Notes: generated from the sequence alone by a model not told the origin. A stretch of 21,047 bases of DNA from an uncultured Burkholderiales bacterium (GCA_903887655.1 CAISQQ010000479.1:1-21047); one strand, 5' to 3'; positions 7,583 through 15,622 are shown, numbered from the stretch's first letter. Numbers and translations are program-made.

Positions 7583-8538
7583 ATATCAAGGCCATGGATC
7601 GTGAAATTTTCCTGGCCGAACCGCGTGGGTTTTGCGCCGGCGTTGACCGCGCCATCGAAATTGTGGAGCAAGCGTTGGACAAGTTTGGCGCCCCCATTTA
7701 TGTTCGCCACGAAATCGTTCACAACACCTTTGTCGTCAATGATCTCAAAACCAAGGGTGCTGTCTTCATCGAGGAATTGGCCGACGTTCCGCCCGGCGCC
7801 ACCTTGGTCTTCAGCGCCCATGGAGTGCCCAAGTCGGTGGAGCATGAGGCCCAAGCGCGTGGCTTTCGCATCTTTGATGCCACATGCCCTTTGGTGAGCA
7901 AAGTTCACGTCGAAGTGGCCAAACTCTCCAAAGAAGGCTATGAGTTCATCATGATTGGACACAAGGGCCATCCTGAAGTGGAAGGCACCATGGGGCAACT
8001 CAGTCAAGGGATTCACTTGGTAGAGGATGTTGATCAAGTCGCCTTGGTGAAGCCAGCGCAAACAGAGCTGTTGGCAGTCGTCACACAAACCACCTTGTCA
8101 ATGGACGATGCGGCCGATATCTTAGCGGCGGTTCAACAACGCTTTCCGAAAATTCGTTCGCCCAAACAGCAAGACATTTGTTACGCCACTCAAAACCGAC
8201 AAGATGCCGTCAAACTCATGAGTCCTCAAGTGGACATCGTCATCGTGGTGGGCAGTCCCACCAGCTCGAACTCGAATCGATTGCGCGATGTGGCCGCCAA
8301 GTTTGGCAAGCCAAGCTTCATGGTCGACGATGCTTCAGAGCTCCAAGCCGAGTGGTTTGAGGGACGCAGCCGCGTTGGGCTCACCGCTGGCGCCTCCGCC
8401 CCCGATGTGTTGATCCAAGCGGTGATTGCCAAGCTCAGAGAACTGGGCGCTGTCACCGTGCGTCACATGAGTGGCGTGCAAGAAACCGTCAAATTTCCAC
8501 TGCCCAAAGGGCTGCGCCCCTTTGGCTCACACTCATGA
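7579..8538 (+). CDS. ispH: 4-hydroxy-3-methylbut-2-enyl diphosphate reductase
   Basis: The 319-residue enzyme performs the last step of the MEP isoprenoid pathway, reducing HMBPP to IPP and DMAPP in the cytoplasm with a [4Fe-4S] cluster. The three cluster cysteines are C19 (PRGFCAGVDRA), C103 (DATCPLVSK) and C201 (DICYATQNRQ). Active-site residues H48, H81, H131 and E133 (GHKGHPEVEGTMGQ) and the substrate-binding S229-S230-N231 motif are present. It is complete and intact. The ATG at 7579 overlaps the fkpB stop (ATGA), indicating coupling; ATG at 7594 (residue 6) is an alternative start closer to the E. coli N-terminus. Confidence 0.98.
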   Translation: MNIKAMDREIFLAEPRGFCAGVDRAIEIVEQALDKFGAPIYVRHEIVHNTFVVNDLKTKGAVFIEELADVPPGATLVFSAHGVPKSVEHEAQARGFRIFDATCPLVSKVHVEVAKLSKEGYEFIMIGHKGHPEVEGTMGQLSQGIHLVEDVDQVALVKPAQTELLAVVTQTTLSMDDAADILAAVQQRFPKIRSPKQQDICYATQNRQDAVKLMSPQVDIVIVVGSPTSSNSNRLRDVAAKFGKPSFMVDDASELQAEWFEGRSRVGLTAGASAPDVLIQAVIAKLRELGAVTVRHMSGVQETVKFPLPKGLRPFGSHS

Positions 8539-8570
8539 CAATGGCTGGCTTTCACGACCTTTTAAGAAGC

Positions 8571-8599
8571 TTGACACCCGCTGTCTTCACCCATGCTGA
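8571..8599 (+). promoter_or_regulatory. Possible serS promoter
   Basis: A perfect TTGACA (8571-8576) lies in the 125-base ispH-serS gap. The -10 position 17 bases on reads TGCTGA, a poor match. It is supported only by the -35 and the location, about 65 bases upstream of the serS start. Confidence 0.25.
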
Positions 8600-8663
8600 G
8601 TCCTGCCGCTTGGCGCCGTGCAAGGCTTGATCCTTTTCATTTCATAGACCCTCCAAAATCGCC

Positions 8664-10007
8664 ATGCTAGACATCAACTTACTCCGCCGAGATTTGCCCC
8701 AAGTGATCGCCCGCTTGGAGAGCCGCAAATCACCCCAGCCATTTTTGTCCATGCAGAGTTATCAGGACTTGGAGAACGAGCGCAAAACCCTGCAAACTCA
8801 AACCGAACAATTTCAGGCACAAAGAAATGCTTTGTCCAAACAAATTGGTCAATTGAAGTCTCAGGGTCAGGACGCTTCAGCGATCATGCAGCAAGTCACT
8901 GAGCTCAAGGACGCCTTGGAGAGTTCGGCCGCTCGCCTAGAGGTGATTCAATCCGAGCTTGAGGCCTTGCTCGCATTGGTGCCCAATTTGCCAGACCCCA
9001 GTGTGCCCGTGGGCAAAGATGAATCGGCCAATATCGAACTTCGCCGTTGGAGCCCTTCTGTTGACGGGCGAGAGCCGGCAGCCCTGGGCTTCACGCCCAA
9101 AGACCATGTCGAGCTCGGTGAGCCCTTGGGACTGGACTTTGAGACAGGCGCCAAGCTTGCAGGCTCTCGGTTCACCGTGATGAAAGGCCCCTTGGCCAGG
9201 TTGCACCGAGCCCTCGCACAGTTTATGCTGGACACGCAAACCCAATTGCACGGCTACACCGAGTGCTACACGCCTTACATTGTGAACGCCCAAACCCTCA
9301 AAGGCACAGGGCAACTGCCCAAATTTGAAGAGGATTTGTTCGCTGCCAAAAAAGGTGGACAAGACGGGGCCGAGGTGAACGGCGAAGGCGCCTCAGAGTC
9401 GTTGGCGCTTTACCTCATTCCAACCAGTGAAGTCACACTCACCAACTTCGTGCGCGACTGCGTTTTGAGCGAGAGTGAGTTGCCGTTGAAACTCACAGCC
9501 CACACACCTTGTTTTCGCTCTGAAGCGGGTGCTCATGGCAGAGACACCCGTGGCATGATTCGCCAGCATCAGTTTGACAAAGTCGAGATGGTCCAAATTG
9601 TGCACCCCGACCACAGCGAAGACGCGTTGCATGCCATGACAAGACACGCAGAAGCCATCTTGCAACAACTCAAACTTCCCTACCGGGTCATGGCCTTGTG
9701 CACTGGGGACTTGGGATTTGGTGCGGCCAAAACCCATGATTTGGAGGTTTGGCTGCCTGCTCAAAACACCTACCGTGAAATCAGTTCGGTCTCTAATTGC
9801 GAGGCCTTTCAAGCCCGAAGGCTGCAAGCTCGATTTAAAAACGCACAGGGCAAGAATGAATATGTCCACACACTCAATGGCTCTGGCTTGGCGGTTGGGC
9901 GCACCTTGGTGGCCGTATTGGAAAATTACCAGCAAAGCGACGGCAGTGTGCTGATTCCTGAGGTGTTGCTGCCCTATATGGGAGGACTCACTCAACTCCA
10001 CGCTTAG
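8664..10007 (+). CDS. serS: Seryl-tRNA synthetase
   Basis: The 447-residue class II synthetase charges tRNA-Ser (and tRNA-Sec) with serine. The N-terminus starts with the family sequence MLDINLLRRDLPQV and forms a long antiparallel coiled-coil arm (about 30-100) that contacts the tRNA long variable arm. Class II motif 2 is at 283-304 (CFRSEAGAHGRDTRGM), and motif 3 at 405-414 (NGSGLAVGRT). The serine/ATP loop LIPTSEVTLTN has Thr where E. coli has Pro. An extra Gly/Glu-rich loop just before it (KKGGQDGAEVNGEGASES) explains the length above E. coli SerS (430). It stands alone as a housekeeping gene and is complete. Confidence 0.98.
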   Translation: MLDINLLRRDLPQVIARLESRKSPQPFLSMQSYQDLENERKTLQTQTEQFQAQRNALSKQIGQLKSQGQDASAIMQQVTELKDALESSAARLEVIQSELEALLALVPNLPDPSVPVGKDESANIELRRWSPSVDGREPAALGFTPKDHVELGEPLGLDFETGAKLAGSRFTVMKGPLARLHRALAQFMLDTQTQLHGYTECYTPYIVNAQTLKGTGQLPKFEEDLFAAKKGGQDGAEVNGEGASESLALYLIPTSEVTLTNFVRDCVLSESELPLKLTAHTPCFRSEAGAHGRDTRGMIRQHQFDKVEMVQIVHPDHSEDALHAMTRHAEAILQQLKLPYRVMALCTGDLGFGAAKTHDLEVWLPAQNTYREISSVSNCEAFQARRLQARFKNAQGKNEYVHTLNGSGLAVGRTLVAVLENYQQSDGSVLIPEVLLPYMGGLTQLHA

Positions 10008-10098
10008 TGCCACGCCCCAGGTACTGGCACCCAGTGTTTTGCACGTCGGGGCAACTTGGGGCCTCAAGGATGCATTGCGCGGGCATTTGAAGTCTGCA

Positions 10099-10128
10099 TG
10101 AAGGGGGTCGAGCCAAATCCCCTATACT
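10099..10128 (+). promoter_or_regulatory. Possible promoter of the lipoprotein gene
   Basis: A good -10 box TATACT (10123-10128) lies 67 bases before the lipoprotein ATG. The best -35 candidate 18 bases upstream, TGAAGG (10099-10104), is weak; TTGAAG at 10087 is too far away. Confidence 0.28.
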
Positions 10129-10195
10129 GTGTCCATCGCCCTGAACATGGAAATACCCTCCTCCAGGCTTCATTTTTCAACTCCCCATTCAACGC

Positions 10196-10648
10196 ATGAA
10201 ACCCTCTTTTCTCACCTCTTCGCTCACCTTGGGATTGTCGTTGGTGGTGATGTGCACAGGCTGCTCCACCACACCCAAAACGTCCCTGGACGACAGCCCA
10301 CAGCAAGCCTTGAACAGCAACGAGTTTGAAGGCTTGACGCCCAACACCCTGCCCGCGGGGGCCAAAATGATCAATGAACAAACCTTGATCATGGGTTCCG
10401 GTGACGCTTGGGTTGGGAAAATTACGCTCGATGTGGGCAAAGATGCAGCCATTGCGTACCGATTCTTTCTGGAACAATACCCCAAGCAAGGCTGGACTTT
10501 GCTCAGCTCCGTGCGCGGACAAACCAGCATACTGGTGTTCACCAAAGAGAATCGCAATGCCACCATTCAAATCAGTGATGCGAGCGTGGTCAATTCTGGT
10601 AAAGCGATTCTGACCGTGACGCCTCGTGTCATGGCGCCCAAGCCCTAG
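10196..10648 (+). CDS. Predicted small lipoprotein of unknown function
   Basis: The 150-residue protein begins with a signal peptide (K2, a hydrophobic core near 6-19) ending in a lipobox-like CTGC with the modified cysteine at C23. Mature residue +2 is Ser, so an outer-membrane destination is expected. After a low-complexity Ser/Thr/Gln linker, the domain from about 45 to 145 alternates short strands and one helix (AAIAYRFFLEQYPKQGW), followed by strands with SILVFTKENRNATIQI. The small alpha/beta shape recalls other small lipoproteins, but I do not recognise a named family. It has its own possible promoter, and no partner is evident from its neighbours. Confidence 0.72.
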   Translation: MKPSFLTSSLTLGLSLVVMCTGCSTTPKTSLDDSPQQALNSNEFEGLTPNTLPAGAKMINEQTLIMGSGDAWVGKITLDVGKDAAIAYRFFLEQYPKQGWTLLSSVRGQTSILVFTKENRNATIQISDASVVNSGKAILTVTPRVMAPKP

Positions 10649-10719
10649 ACGATGGGATTGAACGCCACAGGTCGGCACGCACGCTGGTAAGCGTTGCAAC
10701 TTTCCCTGTGTTGTTGCTG

Positions 10720-10748
10720 TTGACAAACGCGGTGTGCGGGCTGAAGAT
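10720..10748 (+). promoter_or_regulatory. Possible promoter of the TPR gene
   Basis: A perfect TTGACA (10720-10725) lies 72 bases before the TPR gene start. Seventeen bases later GAAGAT gives only a partial -10 match. It is the only promoter-like element seen in the 149-base gap. Confidence 0.27.
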
Positions 10749-10797
10749 GAACTCAAGGCCATTCAAAACCATGGTCCTCGAATCATGGCGATAGACA

Positions 10798-13143
10798 ATG
10801 ACAGCACCTGACTCACCTTGGAGCCACGAAGACACAGAGGATGGCTCATTCGAACATGGATTGACATTGATCGATCAAGGTCAATGGCAGCAAGCCCAGG
10901 CTGTGTTTGAAGCGCTCTTGACGCTGGCACCCAACAAGACCAAATACCATGTGATGCTGAGTGTCGTGTGTGTCAACACCCAGCGTCTGCAAGACGCCTT
11001 GGCACACTTGAACCACGCCTTGACACTCGAGCCTCAAGAGCCCATGCTGCTGCGACAACAAGGCCAGCTGCTCAAAAGCTTGGGCCAGTGGGAGCGGGCC
11101 CATAGCAGCTTTAAGGAAGCGTTTCGGCTCGATCCCACCAGCGCAGAGGCGGCTTTCGAGCTGGGCGAGATCACCCAACAGTTGGGGCAATGGCTTGACT
11201 CGCTCACACACTACGACACGGCGCTGTCGCTCAACCCCAAAGATCTGCATTCCTGGGTCAACCGCGGCAATGTATTGATCAAATTGATGCGCAGAAGCGA
11301 AGCCATTGACAGCTACCAAAAAGCGCTCCAGATTGATCCTGAATTTGCCCTTGCACACCTGAATTTGGGCAATGCTTTAACTCAGGACCATGACTTGGCG
11401 GGAGCCATCGAATCCTTCAATCGGGCCATCGTCCTCAACCCCCAAGACAGTGTGGCACTCTACCACCGCGGGTTGGTGCTGCACGAGCAACAAGAACACG
11501 CCCTGGCCTTGCGCAGTCTCAATGCCGCCATTGCCTTGAATAACCAAGTGAGCGCCTACTTTTTTTCCAAAGGCTTGGTCCTTTTGGATTTGGCGTCTTG
11601 GCTTGAAGCGGTCATGGCCTTTGACCAAGCCTTGGCACTGGCACCCGACGAAATCAATGCCCTCTACAACAAAGGGCTGGCCCTGCAAAAATTGGGTGAC
11701 TTGAATGCGGCGCTCAAAGCCCACCAGGAGGTGGTGTTTCGACAAAACGATTATGCCGAAGGTTTTTACAGCTTGGGGATCATTCACCATGAGCTCAAAA
11801 ATCATGCCTTGGCCTTGGAAAATTACGCTCGTGCCATTGAGCTCAAACCCGATTACCTCGAGGCCTATACCAACCAAGGTATCGTCTTGAAGGATTTGAA
11901 CGATTTGGACGCGGCCATCGCGAGCTATGAAAAAGCGATTGAACTCAATCCCGCCTTGGCCGAGCCTTATAACAATTTGGGCAATGCGCTGCAGCAAAAA
12001 AATCAAACCGAACGAGCTCTGTGGTGCTATGAACAAGCCCTCACACTTCAACCTGAGAATCGTTATGCCTTGACCAATTTGGGCAATTTGTTCACTGACT
12101 TGCACCGCTTTGAAGACGCTCTGGCCGCCTACGACCGCGCCTTGGCTTTAGCCCCTGAGGACACGGATGCCCATTGGAACAAAGCCTTGCTTTTTTTGGT
12201 CCAAGGCAATTTCTTGCAAGGATGGCCCTTGTACGAGTGGCGTTGGAAGTTGAGTAACTTTGACAGCCTCAAGCGGCACTACCGGGAGCCCTTGTGGGAT
12301 GGTCAAGCTTCACTGAAGAACCGCACCATCTTGATTTACTACGAACAAGGTTTGGGTGACACGATTCAATTCAGTCGATTCGTGCCAGCACTCCAAGCCT
12401 TGGGAGCGCGTGTGGTGTTTGAGATTCCCTCGGCACTGATGGGTTTGCTCTCCTCTTTGCCTGGGGTGGACCAATGGACTCAAGCAGGTGAACGCCCACC
12501 GCCCTTTGACACCCATTTGCCCCTGCTCTCCTTGCCCTGGCGGCTTGGCGTTGTGCGATGGGATCAATTGCTGCCTGGGGCGTACTTGAAGGCTTCGAGC
12601 ACACACTCGAGCCACTTTGGTCAACTTTTGGGCCCAAAAAAACGCCTTCGGGTTGGTGTGGTCTGGAGGGGCAACAGCCAACACCAATACGACTACAAAA
12701 GAAGTTGTCGATTGCAGGACTGGCTGCCTTTTTTACCGGCGGGTATCGACTACTTTGCCTTACAAAAGGACCCCAGCGACGACGAGGCTCGCTTGATGCA
12801 CGATCACGGCAGCATCTGCAATTGGAGCGAGTCATTCACCGATTTTTCTCACACCGCGGGTCTCATCGACCAATTGGACTTGGTCGTGAGCGTGGACACC
12901 AGTGTTGCGCATTTGAGTGCAGCGCTTGGGCAAGACACTTGGCTCATGATTCCCCAAAGTGCCGACTGGCGCTGGCTGCATGAGCGCACCGACAGTCCTT
13001 GGTACGCGAGCCTGCGGCTTTTTCGGCCCCAAAAAGAACCCAATGCCTTCGGTTTGAACGCCAACACCATGTCGCCTTGGTTGAATGTGTTTCGTCAAAT
13101 CGAGTCGGCGCTTGTGCTGCGGGTCAGTCATTTCAGACCCTGA
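10798..13143 (+). CDS. TPR-repeat protein with GT9-like glycosyltransferase C-terminus
   Basis: The 781-residue protein has about 13 tandem 34-residue TPRs (about 17-460) with the usual W/L-G-A-P spacing (e.g. YNNLGNALQQKN, AIASYEKAIELNP). A connector WPLYEWRWKL then leads to a C-terminal domain (about 490-781). That domain looks like the GT-B fold of the heptosyltransferase (GT9) group: YYEQGLGDTIQFSRF matches its first loop and LVVSVDTSVAHLSAALG its nucleotide-sugar binding end. Such TPR-GT proteins are widespread in proteobacteria, are compared with O-GlcNAc transferases, and have few proven substrates. No signal peptide or TM segment is seen, so it should be cytoplasmic. Its acceptor cannot be told from its neighbours. 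Confidence 0.85.
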   Translation: MTAPDSPWSHEDTEDGSFEHGLTLIDQGQWQQAQAVFEALLTLAPNKTKYHVMLSVVCVNTQRLQDALAHLNHALTLEPQEPMLLRQQGQLLKSLGQWERAHSSFKEAFRLDPTSAEAAFELGEITQQLGQWLDSLTHYDTALSLNPKDLHSWVNRGNVLIKLMRRSEAIDSYQKALQIDPEFALAHLNLGNALTQDHDLAGAIESFNRAIVLNPQDSVALYHRGLVLHEQQEHALALRSLNAAIALNNQVSAYFFSKGLVLLDLASWLEAVMAFDQALALAPDEINALYNKGLALQKLGDLNAALKAHQEVVFRQNDYAEGFYSLGIIHHELKNHALALENYARAIELKPDYLEAYTNQGIVLKDLNDLDAAIASYEKAIELNPALAEPYNNLGNALQQKNQTERALWCYEQALTLQPENRYALTNLGNLFTDLHRFEDALAAYDRALALAPEDTDAHWNKALLFLVQGNFLQGWPLYEWRWKLSNFDSLKRHYREPLWDGQASLKNRTILIYYEQGLGDTIQFSRFVPALQALGARVVFEIPSALMGLLSSLPGVDQWTQAGERPPPFDTHLPLLSLPWRLGVVRWDQLLPGAYLKASSTHSSHFGQLLGPKKRLRVGVVWRGNSQHQYDYKRSCRLQDWLPFLPAGIDYFALQKDPSDDEARLMHDHGSICNWSESFTDFSHTAGLIDQLDLVVSVDTSVAHLSAALGQDTWLMIPQSADWRWLHERTDSPWYASLRLFRPQKEPNAFGLNANTMSPWLNVFRQIESALVLRVSHFRP

Positions 13144-13172
13144 CTCCGTGTGCGTGAAGAACTAGGGGTCTA

Positions 13173-13178
13173 TATAAT
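13173..13178 (+). promoter_or_regulatory. Consensus -10 box upstream of hslR
   Basis: A perfect TATAAT lies in the 106-base gap between the TPR gene and hslR, 71 bases before the hslR ATG. The sequence 16 to 18 bases upstream does not resemble TTGACA, so the promoter may be activator-dependent, use another element, or be chance. Confidence 0.35.
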
Positions 13179-13249
13179 GAAACGGGTGGTCTCTAGCGCG
13201 TCTGACAAGCCCACCATTCCCGTCTCCATTTCAACCCTGACCCGTCACA

Positions 13250-13657
13250 ATGCGAATTGATAAATGGCTTTGGGCCGCACGGTTCTTTAAAACCCGAACC
13301 TTGGCCAGCGATGAACTGCTCAAAGGCCGCGTCCATGTCAACGCAACCACTGCCAAGCCCTCCAAAGAGATCAAACTCGGCGACGTGATTCAAATGCGCC
13401 AAGGCCATCAACTCAAAACCGTCGTGGTGCTCGGCATGAGCCATATGCGCGGGCCCGCCTCCACGGCCCAAGGCTTGTATCAAGAAACCCCCGAGAGCGT
13501 TGAGTTGCGCGCCAAAAATGCCCGCGATTACGCCTTGACCCAAGATCCCGCATCGAGCATCCAACAAGGACGTCCCACCAAGCGCCAACGCCGTGATTTG
13601 GATGGCGTTCAACACGATTGGGATGAGCGCTGGAGCGCCTCTATCGATTCACGCTGA
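13250..13657 (+). CDS. hslR: Heat-shock protein 15, ribosome-associated S4 RNA-binding protein
   Basis: The 135-residue protein matches Hsp15. The N-terminal S4 domain (about 1-60) starts RIDKWLWAARFFKTRTLA and contains the conserved KGRVHVN and KPSKEIKLGD segments. A basic tail follows (RPTKRQRRDLDGVQHDW, about 112-128). In E. coli, Hsp15 binds free 50S subunits that still carry nascent peptidyl-tRNA and helps recycle them. The ATG has no good Shine-Dalgarno. A consensus TATAAT lies upstream; no sigma32-like heat-shock promoter could be recognised. Confidence 0.94.
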   Translation: MRIDKWLWAARFFKTRTLASDELLKGRVHVNATTAKPSKEIKLGDVIQMRQGHQLKTVVVLGMSHMRGPASTAQGLYQETPESVELRAKNARDYALTQDPASSIQQGRPTKRQRRDLDGVQHDWDERWSASIDSR

Positions 13658-13949
13658 ACACCTTGATGCCGGTCATTTGTGCCGACCAGGCTTCATGGGA
13701 AGGGTGTTGAATCGATTTTTTTATATTTTCACACTATGAAAGAATTTGACCCTTGTGCATGGGCGCGGGTACAAAACCGTCGATTTTCAATAAGTTGTTT
13801 AAGAACAACGATATAGTTGGCCTTATTCAACTAAAACGTTACGATCCATTCCCGGGCATCGATATTTGATTTCATGTTTCGTAGCGTCTCGGGTGACCCC
13901 ATGTGCAAAAGCGCAGGGTTCAATACAATTCCTGGAGTTTAAATAAGCC
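13658..13949 (+). promoter_or_regulatory. AT-rich leader region upstream of the ParA-like gene
   Basis: These 292 bases hold no convincing gene. The centre is clearly more AT-rich than the flanking genes and carries two adjacent inverted repeats (13794-13833). A TACAAT (13924-13929) could be a -10 box, but without a good -35. GGAG at 13934-13937 lies 12 bases before the ParA ATG and is a usable, if distant, ribosome site. The region probably contains the promoter and any control sites of the ParA pair. Confidence 0.4.
13794..13833. repeat. Two tandem inverted repeats upstream of the ParA-like gene
   Basis: First repeat: GTTGTT (13794-13799), TAAG, AACAAC (13804-13809). Second: TAGTTG (13814-13819), 8 bases, CAACTA (13828-13833). 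Both have perfect 6-base arms and share the GTTG/CAAC core, so they may be operator sites or RNA hairpins. They lack GC-rich stems and T-runs and so do not look like a terminator for hslR. Confidence 0.4.
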
Positions 13950-14894
13950 ATGGCATTCAAAATCTTGGTGACCAGCCAAAAAGGCGGCGTCGGTAAAAGC
14001 ACAGTGGCGGCCAATTTATCGGCCTTTCTCTCTTGCCAATTGGGTATGCGCACCACCCTGATCGATTGGGACCCGCACGGCTCTTCGAGCAATTGGCTCA
14101 GACGAGCGCCCAATGTTGGCGTCTTGGTCCAACACCTGACCTTGCCGATTGAAATGGGCGGCAATCGACCTGTTTTTGAAGCCAGAATGCATTTGCGACG
14201 TGCCGTTCAAGGTCACGACATTGTGGTGGCCGATTTGACATGGACGGATGCGCTCGCGGGCGAATTGATGTTTGAATTTGACATGGTCTTGGTTCCCACC
14301 TCGGTGTCCGAGATCGAATTGGCGGCAACCTCAGGTTTTTTAAGCCGTCACCGCTGGGTGTTTGATTCGGCCATCACCAAGTCGCCGGCCCTGTTGGTTT
14401 GTCCAACACGGGTGCTGTCTGAACAACTCAACTCCAACATTTTTACCCGTCAGCGCTTCCCCGTGAGCTTCATGTTGGCACCACCCATCTTGGAGAGCCA
14501 ATCGGCCCGAGACATGTACGAGCAAGGCTATTTGATGGACTTGCCCGACGCCTGTGGCGAGTCGTTTTTGTCGTTTGCCCAAGCGGTGGTGGCTGCCAAA
14601 GACATTCGGATGTCTTCTCAAGCCAAAGACCAAATGCAAAACTCCATCAAGTCTCGCTTGGTCTCCAAGACCCTGCCCACTCCGGAGCGCCCATTGGACA
14701 GGATGGTGTCCACACCCTCGAGAATTGCACCCAAAGTGCTGGCCACCTCGCCCCCCGCAGCGGCCTACTCCATCTTGAGTCGACACCGTCAACGCAAGGC
14801 GCAGGAAAATTTGACCGAAGCCACCTCCGTGGTGTCCTTGGCCATCCCCGACTTTTTAAAGCGCTTTACTCGACAAAACACCGTCAAAATGTGA
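13950..14894 (+). CDS. Orphan ParA/MinD-family ATPase with a MinD-like C-terminal tail
   Basis: The 314-residue protein has a deviant Walker A with signature lysine (QKGGVGKST, 10-18; K11 and K16), the ParA-type LIDWDPHGS (37-45) and a Walker B-like strand IVVADLTW (about 91-98). The globular ATPase ends near 215. The following 100 residues are Ser/Pro/Thr-rich, basic and probably disordered, ending in a short amphipathic segment, IPDFLKRFTRQ (299-309). Such ATPases dimerise on ATP and position DNA or protein cargo on the nucleoid or membrane. No ParB, MinC/MinE or parS-like repeat array is visible, so plasmid or chromosome segregation is not supported. The coiled-coil gene 74 bases downstream is the likely partner. 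Family sure; function unknown. Confidence 0.85.
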   Translation: MAFKILVTSQKGGVGKSTVAANLSAFLSCQLGMRTTLIDWDPHGSSSNWLRRAPNVGVLVQHLTLPIEMGGNRPVFEARMHLRRAVQGHDIVVADLTWTDALAGELMFEFDMVLVPTSVSEIELAATSGFLSRHRWVFDSAITKSPALLVCPTRVLSEQLNSNIFTRQRFPVSFMLAPPILESQSARDMYEQGYLMDLPDACGESFLSFAQAVVAAKDIRMSSQAKDQMQNSIKSRLVSKTLPTPERPLDRMVSTPSRIAPKVLATSPPAAAYSILSRHRQRKAQENLTEATSVVSLAIPDFLKRFTRQNTVKM

Positions 14895-14968
14895 AGCGCA
14901 ACTTCATCTTTTCAACCTGCTTTTTTGTCTAATTCCATTGCCCCAAGGGTGATTCACGCTCAAGAACA

Positions 14969-15547
14969 ATGCTCACCATGGACCAAGATCAATTTCTAGC
15001 CTTCAAAGGCCTCAAGCAGTACACCCCTGAAGTGGGCTGGGAATCCTTGGACGCTCAAGACTCCTACGCTGCCAATGCGATTGCGCCTGCACGTGCCTCG
15101 TCGTTGGGCGTCCAAACCAGCGGCCCCCATGCTCATCAAGACTTTCAAGCGCCCCAACGCAACATGCAAGCCCAACGCTTGAATTCAGACCCAGGCAGAG
15201 CCTCCTCGGCGTCACAACGCAACCCGGCACCCCACTCGAGCGAAGACCCCCTGATCAAAGAGCTTTTTGATCAACTCAGACAACCTGTGGAGGACCAACT
15301 CTCCAAGAGCTGGAAGTCCATCGCCACCAATGTGAATTCACTCAGCCAGTGCATGGATCAGCAACGGCAATTGCGCGCTCAACTCAAGGCCCTTGAAGAA
15401 CAGGGACAATCTTTGCGCGTGCAGATTTTGAATCACTTGGACGAGGTGCAGCACACCGCCGAGCGCCAACTCTCGGTGGCCAGACTGCGGGTGGAAGTAT
15501 CTTCATTGGCCCGTCACAAATTGTCAGACAAGCTCAAAAAAGTTTAA
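14969..15547 (+). CDS. Disordered/coiled-coil protein next to the ParA-like ATPase
   Basis: I do not recognise the family. The 192-residue protein has a short N-terminal segment (MLTMDQDQFLAFKGLKQY), a low-complexity Ser/Ala/Gln/Pro/His-rich stretch (about 28-92) and a long helical C-terminal half (about 94-190) with heptad-like leucines, ending basic (HKLSDKLKKV). It has no signal peptide or TM segment. It begins 74 bases after the ParA-like gene on the same strand without an obvious new promoter, so co-transcription is likely. A disordered plus coiled-coil protein beside a ParA-type ATPase is the pattern of cargo adaptors such as McdB; homology is not claimed. ATG at 14978 (residue 4) is an equally possible start. 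Confidence 0.75.
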   Translation: MLTMDQDQFLAFKGLKQYTPEVGWESLDAQDSYAANAIAPARASSLGVQTSGPHAHQDFQAPQRNMQAQRLNSDPGRASSASQRNPAPHSSEDPLIKELFDQLRQPVEDQLSKSWKSIATNVNSLSQCMDQQRQLRAQLKALEEQGQSLRVQILNHLDEVQHTAERQLSVARLRVEVSSLARHKLSDKLKKV

Positions 15548-15577
15548 GCGCTAACGACTGCGGTGGGCGCCAATTAA

Positions 15578-15622
15578 CAAGGGTTGACTGGGCCCGCGCT
15601 CACCCTTGGACCATGAGCCCAG
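15578..15622. repeat. Overlapping inverted repeats after the coiled-coil gene
   Basis: CAAGGGT (15578-15584) pairs with ACCCTTG (15602-15608), and CTGGGC (15588-15593) pairs with GCCCAG (15617-15622). The two stems interlock and cannot both form, so they are alternatives or a pseudoknot-like pair. A short TTT follows the second, which could act as a weak terminator for the ParA pair. Confidence 0.35.

Noticed and set aside
7525..8088. 187-codon minus-strand frame
   Set aside because: Antisense to ispH, whose catalytic residues are all intact; a shadow of its codon pattern.
9393..10067. 224-codon minus-strand frame
   Set aside because: Antisense shadow of serS with no family resemblance.
10008..10070. 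GTGCCA/TGGCAC and GCCCC/GGGGC inverted pairs after serS, considered as a terminator
   Set aside because: Loops are long, the pairs conflict and there is no T-run; too weak to list.
10064..10762. 232-codon minus-strand frame covering the lipoprotein gene
   Set aside because: The plus-strand frame has a signal peptide and lipobox, while this one has neither a ribosome site nor recognisable protein character.
11377..12105. 242-codon minus-strand frame with an internally repeated protein pattern
   Set aside because: The repetition is the reverse complement of the TPR units.
13950..14894. Plasmid or chromosome partition (parAB) locus
   Set aside because: There is no ParB-like gene, no helix-turn-helix partner and no cluster of parS-like repeats, and the flanks are chromosomal housekeeping genes.
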